A program made the position numbers and the translations under genes. DNA of 64,000 nt, from the NCBI GenBank assembly GCA_030427385.1, contig JAUHWR010000001.1:1732042-1796041 (forward strand), in the 5' to 3' direction. Shown here piece after piece: positions 36,884 through 48,103 of the stretch. This stretch comes from Alphaproteobacteria bacterium (lineage in GTDB: Bacteria > Pseudomonadota > Alphaproteobacteria > Micavibrionales > Micavibrionaceae). The first letter of the stretch is position 1. Every line of letters starts with the position of its first letter. Below the pieces are notes generated by a model, which saw only the letters and a list, made by a program, of their open reading frames with translations, did not search any database and had not been told where the DNA came from.

Positions 36884-37252
36884 AAATTTCGGAAAACTGG
36901 ATGGCTGCTTGGTATGGATATTACTATCTATTACCGGGAGGAAAGTCCGGGCATCATGAAAACAAGGCGCCGGGGAAATCCCGGATGGAGTAATCCACTG
37001 GTCAGGGCCACAGAAAAGAAACCGCCTGAATATAATTCAGGTAAGGATGAAAAGGTGCGGTAAGAGCGCACCGCGTTTTTGGTAACAAAGACGGCATGGT
37101 AACCCCCGCCTGATGCAAAATCAAATAGGGACTGTATTATGTTGGGTTTTCACAACCGCAGTCCGGGTCGATTGCTTGACGACTTTGGTAACAAAGCTCG
37201 CAGATGAATAGCTGTCCTCGACAAAACCCGGCTTACAGGTTTTCCGAAATTT
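36884..37252 (+). ncRNA. rnpB: RNase P RNA
   Basis: GAGGAAAGTCCGGGC, CCACAGAAA, GGATGAAAAGGTGCGGTAAGAGCGCACCGC, AAACCCGGCTTACAG; terminal pairing aaatttcggaaaac/gttttccgaaattt followed by a T-run. Confidence 0.96.
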
Positions 37253-37330
37253 TTTTTACTTATGATCTATTTAAAGGATAGCAGACACTTTCTCTTTATC
37301 TGACGCCCCGCTTTATGATAGAACCTCTTC

Positions 37331-38227
37331 ATGGACGAGACATCACATCCTGTCATCGATGACACAATCGCGGATACAAATGCCCGCGATTTTTTTGATC
37401 TTTTAAAACCACGCGTTATGAGTCTGGTGATCTTCACAGGTTTTGTCGGGATGTGGATTGCGCCGGGTTTTTCCGAGATGCACCCCTTAATTATGCTTAC
37501 CGCCCTTCTCAGCCTGTCCGTCGGGGCGGGGGCGGCGGGCGGCATTAATATGTGGTTTGATCGTGATATCGATGCCATCATGACACGTACATCAAAACGT
37601 CCGATCCCCATGGGACGCGTACAGCCGAGTGATGCGCTTGGATTTTCAATTATATTATCTATTTTTGCGGTAATGATGATGGGGCTTGCGGTGAATTGGA
37701 TGGCGGCGGCAATATTGGGATTTGCCAACTTATTTTACAGCGTTTTTTATACCATGATTCTGAAACGCACCACCCCGCAAAATATTGTCATTGGCGGCGC
37801 GGCGGGGGCATTTCCCCCCATGATCGGCTGGGCGGCGGTAACGGGTGATATATCCATTGAATCCATTACGCTCTTTATGATCATATTTCTCTGGACGCCG
37901 CCGCATTTTTGGGCGCTTTCCCTGTTTGCGGGGAAAGATTATAAAAATGCCGGTATTCCCATGATGAATTTGATTCGTGGTGTTCCCTCTACCAAACGGC
38001 AAATGCTGTTTTATACATTGTTATTATTACCTGTATCCATCGCGCCGACTTTTTTGGGTATGCTGGGTTGGGGATATGCGGTTACCGCACTTATATTGAG
38101 CGGCTTATTCGTGTTTTCCGCCGTTCAAACTTTATGGTATGACGATATTAAATATGCCAAAAGGATGTTTGGATACTCGGTTTTCTATTTATTCGCTTTA
38201 TTTTTATCAATGATTTTCCTGTCTTAA
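37331..38227 (+). CDS. ctaB: Protoheme IX farnesyltransferase
   Basis: LLKPRVMSLVIFTGFVGM; NMWFDRDIDAIMTRTSKRPIP; LWTPPHFWALSLF. Confidence 0.95.
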   Translation: MDETSHPVIDDTIADTNARDFFDLLKPRVMSLVIFTGFVGMWIAPGFSEMHPLIMLTALLSLSVGAGAAGGINMWFDRDIDAIMTRTSKRPIPMGRVQPSDALGFSIILSIFAVMMMGLAVNWMAAAILGFANLFYSVFYTMILKRTTPQNIVIGGAAGAFPPMIGWAAVTGDISIESITLFMIIFLWTPPHFWALSLFAGKDYKNAGIPMMNLIRGVPSTKRQMLFYTLLLLPVSIAPTFLGMLGWGYAVTALILSGLFVFSAVQTLWYDDIKYAKRMFGYSVFYLFALFLSMIFLS

Positions 38228-38277
38228 AGCAGAAGAAAATTGATATTATTCAATAAAAGCCGCATAATAGAAAGTCT

Positions 38278-39027
38278 ATGGGCATAAATTATAAATATCT
38301 TTTATTCACCTTATTTTGTTTCTTAAGTATTGGAGTTGAATCCGCTCTCTCTCAGCCATTGGAAACAACAATACCAAAATCAAGCACCTCCTATGAAGTT
38401 GGTTTTACCTTTCATAAATTAGCCGGAACAGAACCAAATTATAAAAAATGGGTAGACGTTTATTTGGGCGAGAAACTCTCCACATATGGCGAAGAGGGAA
38501 AAAAAGAACAATTTAGGCGGGCGCATTCATCATTTCGCAATCAGTTTTTGAACTATAACCTGAATACGCATGACACCATCATCATTAATCTCCCCGCCAT
38601 GATCGAGATTGTGTCCTTTGAAAATCGCTATCTTATGAATATAGATGTTGGCAGTGACGCCGATTTTATCATCAAAGAAACACCGGAGATGAAAATAAAT
38701 CTGGTTGTGCCAGAACTGGAGGATAAATTAAAACATATTATTCCCGAGCATGAATATAAGCACATCATAAAAGCATCTAATCTGAATTTTGAAAAACCAC
38801 AATCAATCAGACTGATTTTAAAACTCAAACCAGTCAGTGTAGATGCTAAAAAACCAGCCCAAATCGGAAAAGATGAATATTGGCTAATGTTAATGAAATT
38901 TGAAAGCTATGAAATTTGGCACCCCTATAACGATACAAAATATTGGAGCTTTACGAGCGAAGAAGATAGAAAAAAAGAATTAATGGATCTTAGATCCTTA
39001 TATAAATCTCCTAATGATGATAATTAA
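38278..39027 (+). CDS. Secreted hypothetical protein (paralog of next gene)
   Basis: Signal peptide; VGFTFHKLAGTEPNYKKWVDVYLGEKLSTYGEEGKKE. Confidence 0.65.
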   Translation: MGINYKYLLFTLFCFLSIGVESALSQPLETTIPKSSTSYEVGFTFHKLAGTEPNYKKWVDVYLGEKLSTYGEEGKKEQFRRAHSSFRNQFLNYNLNTHDTIIINLPAMIEIVSFENRYLMNIDVGSDADFIIKETPEMKINLVVPELEDKLKHIIPEHEYKHIIKASNLNFEKPQSIRLILKLKPVSVDAKKPAQIGKDEYWLMLMKFESYEIWHPYNDTKYWSFTSEEDRKKELMDLRSLYKSPNDDN

Positions 39028-39052
39028 CCCATAACATATAGATTTTACACCT

Positions 39053-39796
39053 ATGGCCATGCTTAAATACTTCTTATTAATCTTAATTTTTCTTTTACAT
39101 GCGCCCGCCGTTTTCGCGGCAGATGCGGATAATAATGTAAAATCATCAACAAAAGACATCGCATTTATTTTTTATAAACTTGCCAATAAAACACCTGACT
39201 TTAACGCTTGGGCAAAGGCCAGCGCAGCATCACAAATCCGTCATTACGGTGAGTTGGGCCGAAGGGAATATTTAGAAAATGTACGCAAAGATTTAATAAC
39301 TGAATTTAATGAAACAAATCCCGAAACATCTTATATCACTGTATCAGTAGATGCCCTGTTGGAGCCTTTAAATCTCAATGAAGATAATCCTTCATCTCGC
39401 TTTCTCAATATTTATTTCAAAGAAGAGCCTTTATTTTTAAGTAAGACGCTTCCTGATTATCTTTTGAATATTGTTATTCCTAAATTAGAGGAAAGCTTGG
39501 ATTTAAATGTATCTGATGAAGAATATCAACGACTGGATAAAATTTTCTACTCTGGCATACATCCCCGTAATTTAATCAAACTTCGCCTAAAGCTAAAGCC
39601 TATTCGCGCCGAGGCCGATGACTTAATGTTATATAATGACAAAGAATACGCCCTAATGCTGACTAAGTTAATTGATTTTGAAATATGGAACGATATAGAC
39701 CATGTAAAATATTGGCCTCTACCGCCCATTGAAGAGGAGGCAATACAGCAAAAAAAAGATACAAGCATCAGCGATTTTATAAGCAAATATCAATAA
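39053..39796 (+). CDS. Secreted hypothetical protein (paralog of previous gene)
   Basis: Signal peptide; IAFIFYKLANKTPDFNAWAKASAASQIRHYGELGRRE. Confidence 0.65.
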   Translation: MAMLKYFLLILIFLLHAPAVFAADADNNVKSSTKDIAFIFYKLANKTPDFNAWAKASAASQIRHYGELGRREYLENVRKDLITEFNETNPETSYITVSVDALLEPLNLNEDNPSSRFLNIYFKEEPLFLSKTLPDYLLNIVIPKLEESLDLNVSDEEYQRLDKIFYSGIHPRNLIKLRLKLKPIRAEADDLMLYNDKEYALMLTKLIDFEIWNDIDHVKYWPLPPIEEEAIQQKKDTSISDFISKYQ

Positions 39797-39846
39797 AGCT
39801 GTAATAACTCCTTTACGAAACCCCTAACTCTTTTGTAAAAGAGTTT

Positions 39847-41418
39847 ATGACAGATACATCTTCCTTCCACGATCACATTCTTATTCTTGATTTTGGCTCT
39901 CAAGTGACCCAGTTGATTGCGCGGCGTTTGCGCGAAAGCGGGGTTTATTGCGAGATTTGGCCATTTAATAATGCGGATGTTGAAAAAATTAAGGCTTACC
40001 AGCCAAAGGGGATTATCCTCTCCGGCGGCCCCTGCAGCGTCACCGATCCGGATTCTCCGCGTGCGCCGGATGGTATTTTTGATCTGGGATTGCCGATTTT
40101 GGGCATTTGCTACGGACAACAAACCATGGTCGAGCAACTCGGCGGCAAAGTCGAAGGCTCTGATCATAAAGAATTCGGACGTGCCTATGTTGATGTTCTG
40201 GAAGATAACTCCCCGCTCTTAAAGGGCATCTGGCAAAAAGGCGCGCATGAGCAAGTCTGGATGAGCCATGGCGACCGCGTGACCAAATTACCCGAAGGAT
40301 TTCACATCATCGGCAAATCCGATGGTGCACCCTTTGCGATGATCGCCAATGAGGAGAAAAAATTCTACGCCGTACAATTCCATCCCGAGGTCGTCCATAC
40401 CCCGCACGGCAAGGAACTTTACCGCAACTTCACGCATAATATCTGCGGTTGCAGCGGTGATTGGACTATGGCTGCCTTCAAAGAAGAAGCCATCGCCAAA
40501 ATTCGCGCACAAGTTGGCACAGGCAAAGTCATTTGCGGCCTTTCAGGCGGCGTGGACAGCTCGGTGACGGCCGTCTTGCTCCATGAAGCCATCGGCGACC
40601 AGCTCACCTGTATTTACGTTGATACCGGCCTGATGCGCGCCAATGAAAGCGATCAGGTTGTAAAACTATTCCGCGATCATTACAACATCCCCCTCATTCA
40701 CGAGGATGTCAGCGATCTGTTCTTGAAAGAGTTGGAGGGCGTCTCCGATCCTGAAACTAAACGCAAAACCATCGGGCGTTTATTTATCGAGGTCTTCGAT
40801 AAACGTGCCAAGGAAGTCGGCGATGCCCAGTTCCTTGCACAAGGAACGCTTTACCCCGATGTCATCGAGTCCGTCAGCTTTAGCGGCGGACCAAGTGTAA
40901 CGATCAAATCTCACCATAATGTCGGCGGCTTACCCGAACGCATGAATTTGAAACTGGTCGAGCCACTCCGCGAGCTATTCAAAGATGAAGTGCGCGTACT
41001 CGGTGTGGAACTTGGTATGCATGAAGATTTCGTCAAGCGCCATCCCTTCCCGGGTCCCGGCCTTGCCATACGCATACCGGGCGAGATTACAGCTGAAAAA
41101 TTGGAAATCTTACGCAAAGCCGATACGATCTATCTCGAAGAAATCAGAAAAGCGGGTCTATATGATGCCATTTGGCAAGCCTTTGCCGTTTTATTGCCTG
41201 TAAAAACCGTTGGGGTTATGGGCGATGGCCGCACCTATGACCATGTATGCGCGCTACGCGCCGTGACCAGCACCGACGGTATGACCGCCGATTACTACCA
41301 CTTTGACCATGAATTTCTGGGGCGCACCGCCACACGTATCATCAACGAAGTCCGCGGTATCAATCGCGTCGTTTATGACATCACCAGCAAACCCCCCGGC
41401 ACGATTGAATGGGAATAA
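39847..41418 (+). CDS. guaA: GMP synthase (glutamine-hydrolysing)
   Basis: [54 protein letters not shown]-terminus. Confidence 0.97.
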   Translation: MTDTSSFHDHILILDFGSQVTQLIARRLRESGVYCEIWPFNNADVEKIKAYQPKGIILSGGPCSVTDPDSPRAPDGIFDLGLPILGICYGQQTMVEQLGGKVEGSDHKEFGRAYVDVLEDNSPLLKGIWQKGAHEQVWMSHGDRVTKLPEGFHIIGKSDGAPFAMIANEEKKFYAVQFHPEVVHTPHGKELYRNFTHNICGCSGDWTMAAFKEEAIAKIRAQVGTGKVICGLSGGVDSSVTAVLLHEAIGDQLTCIYVDTGLMRANESDQVVKLFRDHYNIPLIHEDVSDLFLKELEGVSDPETKRKTIGRLFIEVFDKRAKEVGDAQFLAQGTLYPDVIESVSFSGGPSVTIKSHHNVGGLPERMNLKLVEPLRELFKDEVRVLGVELGMHEDFVKRHPFPGPGLAIRIPGEITAEKLEILRKADTIYLEEIRKAGLYDAIWQAFAVLLPVKTVGVMGDGRTYDHVCALRAVTSTDGMTADYYHFDHEFLGRTATRIINEVRGINRVVYDITSKPPGTIEWE

Positions 41419-41421
41419 TGC

Positions 41422-41649
41422 ATGCAGGATGATGAAAAGTTTATTAGGGGAAGTAAACTTGTCGCATTCCTAATACTGATATTACTATTTTTTTGCAGTT
41501 TTATTCTTATAGGCGTAAGCATGATATATGAGCCACAAAGTAGCTTTGACCTATTTCTGAAGCTGATTTTTTACAGCGTAGGTTTCTCCGTTTTGGCTTT
41601 TGCTTCATATCTAAGCTACAAATCCATATTAGATATTATAAAAAATTAA
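41422..41649 (+). CDS. Small membrane protein
   Basis: 75 aa with two TM segments, directly after guaA. Confidence 0.45.
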   Translation: MQDDEKFIRGSKLVAFLILILLFFCSFILIGVSMIYEPQSSFDLFLKLIFYSVGFSVLAFASYLSYKSILDIIKN

Positions 41650-41822
41650 GGATATTCTTATTCTATCTGGCTATATTCGCAACGGCATTATCACTAAAAC
41701 GCCCCGCAATTCCCCTTCTTTCTTGCACTTTTGCCCCATTTCTCTTATGATAAATGTCTGTCTACGGCGCATTTCGTCGCTTTTTCGTTATTATAATTTT
41801 CATCAGGATTCATTAGGTTACT

Positions 41823-44228
41823 ATGCCAGCTAAACCCACCATGCGCCGCAAACCAAAAAAAGTTCAAACGCCGTTATTATTGCGTTTCCTGCCTGAATTT
41901 GCACAGGCATTTATTGCACGCCGTATCATGGATATTACGGCGGCAATTTTCGTTATTGCGGGATTATTTACCCTGCTTTCCCTCCTGAGCTATCACCCTG
42001 CCGATTCTTCCTATAGTGTTGCCACTCAAGAAAGCGCTGTACAAAATATAGCCGGATCAAGCGGGGCGCATTTATCTGATCTTCTGATTCAATCTTTTGG
42101 GGCCGCATCCTATTTATTTGCAATATTTGGGTTATTATGGGGCATATTTCTATTCAAACGGCGCAGCATTCGCCCGATCTCATTGCGCTTTATTGCTTTT
42201 GGCGTCGCAGTTTTCAGTGCCACAATCGCCCTGTCTATTATTCCTGCACCGCCAAACTGGTTTTATCCATGGGCGGGCGGGCCCGTCGGCGTTAGCCTAG
42301 TAAATAATTTAGGCGCTGGACTACCTTACTATATTCTATCCCCACTCGCCTTAATTATTTGTGCAGCATGTTCATTTTATGCTGCAACATTATCACGACA
42401 GGAAACCTCATATATCCTTAAAAAATGTGCTTATATCATTAAGAAAACTTTCGTAAGTGCGCAAATGTCTGTACATAGGTTCGTGTTATGGGTGCAGCAT
42501 TATAATGATCCTGAAAAACGCGCCGCCTTACAGCCGAAAATAAAGTCCATTACACCGCCAGATCCCGTCGCCGCGAAACCTGCCAATGAGCCCACTGCCC
42601 CACCACCTAAAAAGGAACCGATCTCTCCGCATATTAATTTATTGCAACCGCAAGCCGCTAAATCATCCCCGCAAAATAAATTGCGCTTATCGTCCAACGA
42701 AGATTGGGAGCTTCCTGATATTACCCTCCTACAGGATATTCCTCATCAGGACACCTCCGCCCTGTTTGATAAGGATACTCTGCGCAATAATGCTGAAATG
42801 CTGCAAAATGTTTTGGCGGATTTTAACGTGCAGGGGGAAATCACCGCCATTCATCCGGGGCCTGTCGTTACCCTTTATGAACTGGAACCTGCACCGGGCA
42901 CGAAATCGGCACGGGTTATCTCTCTTGCTGATGACATTGCGCGCAGCATGTCCGCAATATCTGTGCGTTGTGCTGTGGTGGCGGGGCGCAATGTTATCGG
43001 CATCGAAATGCCCAATGATCGCCGCCAGACCGTTTATATGCGCGAATTATTGGAAACTGATGACGTGCAAAAAACCAAGGCGAAATTACCCCTTATCCTC
43101 GGTAAAGACATTGGCGGACAACCCGTCATTGGCGATCTGACCAAAATGCCGCATTTATTGGTTGCGGGGACAACGGGCGCGGGTAAATCGGTTGCGGTCA
43201 ATACCATGATCCTTTCGCTGCTTTATCAACTTCCGCCGGAAAAATGCCGCTTCATCATGATTGACCCGAAAATGCTGGAATTATCTGTCTATGATGATAT
43301 TCCACATTTGCTTTCCCCTGTCGTCACAGAACCCGGCAAAGCGGTTGTCTCTCTGAAATGGACGGTTGCCGAAATGGAAGATCGCTACCGCGCGATGTCA
43401 AAACTCGGCGTGCGTAATATCGAGGGTTATAACCAACGCATCATCGAAGCGCGCACAAAAGGCGAGATTCTTATGCGTAAAGTTCAAACAGGCTTTGATG
43501 CCGATACGGGCAAACCAGTTTATGAGGAACAGCCGCTTGATTTGATTGAGCTTCCTTACATTGTTGTCATTGTCGATGAGTTTGCCGATCTGATGTTGGT
43601 CGCGGGGAAAGACGTTGAAAACGCCATCCAGCGCCTGGCGCAAATGGCGCGTGCCGCGGGTATTCACCTGATTATGGCGACCCAGCGCCCCTCAGTGGAC
43701 GTCATTACCGGCGTGATCAAAGCCAACTTCCCGACCCGTATCTCCTTTCAGGTAACCTCTAAAATCGATTCCCGCACGATTTTGGGCGAAGGCGGCGCCG
43801 AACAGCTTCTGGGGATGGGGGATATGCTATATATGGCGGGCGGCGGGCGTATTAACCGCGTTCACGGGCCGTTTGTATCCGATGATGACGTTGAAAGTGT
43901 TGTAACCTTCCTCAAATCCCAAGGCGAGCCGCAATACGTCACCGAAGTCACTACAGGCGGCGATTACAGCGACAACGAAGTCATGGATGCCATGTTCGGA
44001 AGCGACGGTGAAAGCGTGGATGAATTATACGATGAAGCCGTTGCCATTATCTCCCGCGAGGGAAAAGCCTCCACCTCCTTCATTCAGCGCCACCTACAAA
44101 TCGGCTATAACCGCGCCGCCCGCATTATCGAAGAAATGGAACGCCAAGGCGTCGTCTCCCAAGCCACCAAAACCGGCAAAAGAGAAGTCCTCGTCGGGGA
44201 TCATAGCGGTTATCGCGAGGCGGGTTAA
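41823..44228 (+). CDS. ftsK: DNA translocase FtsK
   Basis: LLVAGTTGAGKSVAVNTMILSLLY; IVDEFADLMLV; ATQRPSVDVITGVIKANFPTRISFQV; C-terminal gamma (winged helix) domain. Confidence 0.97.
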   Translation: MPAKPTMRRKPKKVQTPLLLRFLPEFAQAFIARRIMDITAAIFVIAGLFTLLSLLSYHPADSSYSVATQESAVQNIAGSSGAHLSDLLIQSFGAASYLFAIFGLLWGIFLFKRRSIRPISLRFIAFGVAVFSATIALSIIPAPPNWFYPWAGGPVGVSLVNNLGAGLPYYILSPLALIICAACSFYAATLSRQETSYILKKCAYIIKKTFVSAQMSVHRFVLWVQHYNDPEKRAALQPKIKSITPPDPVAAKPANEPTAPPPKKEPISPHINLLQPQAAKSSPQNKLRLSSNEDWELPDITLLQDIPHQDTSALFDKDTLRNNAEMLQNVLADFNVQGEITAIHPGPVVTLYELEPAPGTKSARVISLADDIARSMSAISVRCAVVAGRNVIGIEMPNDRRQTVYMRELLETDDVQKTKAKLPLILGKDIGGQPVIGDLTKMPHLLVAGTTGAGKSVAVNTMILSLLYQLPPEKCRFIMIDPKMLELSVYDDIPHLLSPVVTEPGKAVVSLKWTVAEMEDRYRAMSKLGVRNIEGYNQRIIEARTKGEILMRKVQTGFDADTGKPVYEEQPLDLIELPYIVVIVDEFADLMLVAGKDVENAIQRLAQMARAAGIHLIMATQRPSVDVITGVIKANFPTRISFQVTSKIDSRTILGEGGAEQLLGMGDMLYMAGGGRINRVHGPFVSDDDVESVVTFLKSQGEPQYVTEVTTGGDYSDNEVMDAMFGSDGESVDELYDEAVAIISREGKASTSFIQRHLQIGYNRAARIIEEMERQGVVSQATKTGKREVLVGDHSGYREAG

Positions 44229-44716
44229 GATTCTTGCCCAAAAGCAAAATTCAAAGCTGCGGTTACTGGGTTGCATTTAGACGCTCTATCCCCATACAAT
44301 TCGGCTGCCTCTGCATGCTTTTGAAACATAACTAACGTAGTGTTCTTGTCTTCCTGAGAATATGCGAGACCATCATTATCATATTCATCACCCATTTTTA
44401 AAAAATACGGCATAGCATGTAAATTATGCGAAACAGATCGAAATTCGTCACTTACATATTGACCAAAACTACACTCTACATCCTCAACAAACGCTTCTTT
44501 GTCTCTTAAATGATGCGGGTTTATACCTACTAATGCGCCTATAAGCGTCTCTGTAATATCAATTTCTGGGTATTTGGTCGGATCTCTATCTACCTTGCCC
44601 GTTTTAATTTCATTTTCGCTGATATCAATTGAATCGCCAACTTCTTGAAACTTATTACATCCAACAAAAACAGCTACCAAAAACGCGCAAGTCGTAATTT
44701 TATCTGATAATTTCAT
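44225..44716 (-). CDS. Hypothetical lipoprotein
   Basis: Lipobox-like LVAVFVGCNK; 163 aa. Confidence 0.55.
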   Translation of the reverse strand: MKLSDKITTCAFLVAVFVGCNKFQEVGDSIDISENEIKTGKVDRDPTKYPEIDITETLIGALVGINPHHLRDKEAFVEDVECSFGQYVSDEFRSVSHNLHAMPYFLKMGDEYDNDGLAYSQEDKNTTLVMFQKHAEAAELYGDRASKCNPVTAALNFAFGQES

Positions 44717-44938
44717 ATTACCCTCATTTTTTTAGTATAAATACCACTTGCCATAATTTTAAGTCAATGAAATATTTTCCTACATATCCTAATATACATG
44801 GGATGTAGTGAAATCAGTGAAGCTAAGATTACGTTAATCCCAAGTAAAAATTATAAAATAATAAAAATTATATGATCTGTTTTATTTGACTTTTCATGCT
44901 CAAATATGCGATATAGTAAACATAATAAGTAATTACGG

Positions 44939-46813
44939 ATGATGACTATGCCTGATGCAAGCAATTTCAATACGACAGGTGGCTCCGCTTCTCATGAGGG
45001 AATAGACGCCGCTAGAGCAAAATTTGAAAACCGCAATAGAATGTGGTTTGCAACTCCCAATCCAGATAGTAGCGACGACACGCTAGGTCTTATCACAGCT
45101 TTAGAAGAAAGCTTTACCCGTAGTAAACGTGATTTATTAAGTTTTGAAACTACTTTTCAACAGCATAAAACTATAGGAAATGCCTCCGGACATCTCGTGG
45201 GCATCGCAATGTCAGCAGATTTCGCAAGACGAGAAAGAGGGATCAATGCGTCTTTCTTTAAAACAAGTGTAATTGATCAATCAAGCCCCCTTGGACGACG
45301 AGTCGATAAAATCAATAAATTTTCAGATTATTCTCTCGCTGAACGTATCGCGAAAGCAGCTGAAATAAAGGCAGAATTTGACGACCCTACCTCTGGTATG
45401 ACAGGTCTAACTGGCGCAACCCGCGATTATGGCCAAGGAAAGCTTAGAGAATATGAAAAACATATTCAAAAAGGAAACTACGATAAAGCCGAAGCCTTAT
45501 TAGAGAAACCTTTTAAAACTCGCCAAAAATTATGGGCCTCAATAACAGGGAACAGACACCACGTCGAAGCTATCGAAGAGGCATTTGAAGCCGCAAAAGC
45601 AAAATCGGCTTATTTCCGTGAAACAGGGCCCATTCGTGAAGATTTATCTGCCAGTATTACAATGGAGCAAAAATCTGTCGCGCGTACCATAGCGAAAATG
45701 GCGAATAGCGGGCGCAAAAATGGCCCCGGTGGCGATCTTGCGACCGTTCTTGGCACCTTAAGCCCCGCACAAATCGCGGCGGACGCCAACCTAACCCAAC
45801 TTTCTGAAATTATTAACGGCTCTGCTTCGTTAAATAAAAAAGATCTTGGCAAATATATCATCGATAATAATCTTGCCTTTGATCATGAAAATCTTAAAGC
45901 GGCCATTAAAACCGCAGATGCCCACGTTCAAAAAGCACGTTTTCAGGCAGAAGCAAATAGAGACATGCAGCAAGCCCGTATTGACATGCTTCGTAAATAT
46001 GTCGGGACTGAACAGTCTCCCGGAAAGCTTGCTGTACTAGCATCCCGCGAAACCCAATTTAAAATGGGTGAAACATCACGCAATATGGTTGATGTTTTGG
46101 ATCATTTGGATGATGGCGACTTAAACGATGAGCAAACTGACAAGCTCATGCGTCATATGAAATACCTACATGGCGATGGTCTTATCACTGACGAAAATTA
46201 TCGTGTCATTGCGGATAATGTCGCCATCATGGCACAGCCTAATTTTGATCCGAAAGCTGTTGATACTAAAGCGCTTGATAAAATTATTGATGACCAGCGA
46301 AGAGCGCATTTCTGGATGAATCGCCGTGAAAATGCACATACTGCCGGTCAATGGGCACGTGCTGCAGCAGATAAAACTGGGATTACTTATGTCGCCACTA
46401 AAACGGCCGATGCCGCAAAAGCAAGCGTTGATGGCGTAAAAGGCGCCGTAATTCACACGGCGTCTAGTGCAGCATCAGGTGTTACATCTGGACTTGCAGC
46501 CGCTACTACGGCATTTCATAAGGCTGCTAATAGACTCGTAACTCATCCCGTTAAAAGTGCCTATCATAATGTTAAAGGCGCTGCATCTCAATTTGGAGCG
46601 AATGCCGCATCATCTCATGCCGTTAGAGAACCAGAGGCAGTTTGGGAAAGCATGGAACCTGCTTCTTTCAAAACCCCTAAGGGGCAACCTGGGGGCTCAA
46701 CGGGGCAACCTGCTATAATAACAGTACCTGCGATTTTTACTAAATATTCAGACACCAATAATGGCGCAAATACTGGCAATGGCACTTATGGTCCTCAACA
46801 ACCTGATCTATAA
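44939..46813 (+). CDS. Large hypothetical protein, no recognised family
   Basis: 624 aa helical/charged ORF with Ala-rich C-terminal region; promoter-like TTGACT upstream. Confidence 0.65.
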   Translation: MMTMPDASNFNTTGGSASHEGIDAARAKFENRNRMWFATPNPDSSDDTLGLITALEESFTRSKRDLLSFETTFQQHKTIGNASGHLVGIAMSADFARRERGINASFFKTSVIDQSSPLGRRVDKINKFSDYSLAERIAKAAEIKAEFDDPTSGMTGLTGATRDYGQGKLREYEKHIQKGNYDKAEALLEKPFKTRQKLWASITGNRHHVEAIEEAFEAAKAKSAYFRETGPIREDLSASITMEQKSVARTIAKMANSGRKNGPGGDLATVLGTLSPAQIAADANLTQLSEIINGSASLNKKDLGKYIIDNNLAFDHENLKAAIKTADAHVQKARFQAEANRDMQQARIDMLRKYVGTEQSPGKLAVLASRETQFKMGETSRNMVDVLDHLDDGDLNDEQTDKLMRHMKYLHGDGLITDENYRVIADNVAIMAQPNFDPKAVDTKALDKIIDDQRRAHFWMNRRENAHTAGQWARAAADKTGITYVATKTADAAKASVDGVKGAVIHTASSAASGVTSGLAAATTAFHKAANRLVTHPVKSAYHNVKGAASQFGANAASSHAVREPEAVWESMEPASFKTPKGQPGGSTGQPAIITVPAIFTKYSDTNNGANTGNGTYGPQQPDL

Positions 46814-46873
46814 ACGCATAATGTGTTAGTATTTCCCTGCACAAAGCATATCCATGCGATATACTAAAACTCC

Positions 46874-47815
46874 ATGGATATCTTTACTCTTCTCATTCCT
46901 AATCTAATTCCGCTTTATATTCTGATTTTGTTCGGATATATCGGCGGGAAGTTTTTGGATATTAATTTGCCGTCAATGGCGACGGTGGCAATTTTCTTTA
47001 TTTCCCCGATTGTGGTCTTTGGCGCGATAACAAAGCTGGATTTGAACCCTGCTAATCTGTCCCTGCCGTTTGTAATGTTTTTGATAACCACAATCATTAT
47101 TCTCGCCAGTTATTACTTAAGTGGATTTTTCTTTAAGGATAATTTGCAAAATCTGATTGGTCTCTCCAGCGGTAACGGTAATACGGGCTATTACGGTCTA
47201 CCGATTGTGCTTGCTCTGTTTGGGCCAGAAGCGACCGGTATTTACCTTCTCGCCAATTTCGGGGCAGAGCTATGTACTATTACCACCGGTTATTATTTGG
47301 GCGCGCGTGGTGTTTCCGATGTCAAAACCAGTCTTAAAAAAGTTATAAAATTGCCTGTGGTTCATGCAGTGTGGATTGCGTTGTTATGGAACTTTTTTAA
47401 TATTCCTCTGCCCGATTTATTCTATACATGGTGGGATAAGTTTACGGGCGCATGGGTCATTATCGGCATGATGTTGATCGGGGTTGCGCTCTCTAAAATT
47501 GAGCATTTGCGCATTAATGCTAAACTGATTTTATGGCTATTTAGCGTTCGCTTTATCATATGGCCCGCGGCTATATTCATTCTTATTATGGCTGATCGCA
47601 CCATACTTCACTTATTCAATGAGGAAATATATACATTAATCACCATTATCGCCATTGTGCCACTTGCCGGAAACGTTGTCGCCTATGCCGCGCAGCTTAA
47701 TGTTCGTCCGGGCGAGGCGGCGATGACCGTTCTGCTCAGTACATTATTTGCAATGATTTACATTCCCTGCGTGCTTTATTTATTGGGATCATATAATATA
47801 TCCGTATGGCAATAG
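46874..47815 (+). CDS. AEC-family auxin-efflux-like transporter
   Basis: 10-TM profile; GLSSGNGNTGYYGLPIVLALFGPEATGIY; PLAGNVVAYAAQL. Confidence 0.85.
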   Translation: MDIFTLLIPNLIPLYILILFGYIGGKFLDINLPSMATVAIFFISPIVVFGAITKLDLNPANLSLPFVMFLITTIIILASYYLSGFFFKDNLQNLIGLSSGNGNTGYYGLPIVLALFGPEATGIYLLANFGAELCTITTGYYLGARGVSDVKTSLKKVIKLPVVHAVWIALLWNFFNIPLPDLFYTWWDKFTGAWVIIGMMLIGVALSKIEHLRINAKLILWLFSVRFIIWPAAIFILIMADRTILHLFNEEIYTLITIIAIVPLAGNVVAYAAQLNVRPGEAAMTVLLSTLFAMIYIPCVLYLLGSYNISVWQ

Positions 47816-48096
47816 AGGGTCATGATACATTCACGAATAATCACCCACAAAACCGTTTTGAATTAATGGTTGAGGGCGTAATGGTCTATGCCAATTATCG
47901 ACTTGAACAAAATATCCTGACCATAGATTATGTATTTGCCCCGCCCGAATTACGCGGTACTGGCGCAGCCAGTCGTTTAATGGGGCATATCATGGATATT
48001 GCAAAAACCGAAGGTTATAACGTGCAACCGTTCTGCGGTTATGCCAGATCATGGCTGGAACGCCACAACGAATATCACGATATTACAGATTTTTAA
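47806..48096 (+). CDS. GNAT-like N-acetyltransferase (YjdJ-type)
   Basis: NHPQNRFELMVEGVMVYANYRLEQNILTIDYVFAPPELRGTGAASRLM. Confidence 0.85.
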   Translation: MAIEGHDTFTNNHPQNRFELMVEGVMVYANYRLEQNILTIDYVFAPPELRGTGAASRLMGHIMDIAKTEGYNVQPFCGYARSWLERHNEYHDITDF

Positions 48097-48103
48097 AAAA
48101 AAA

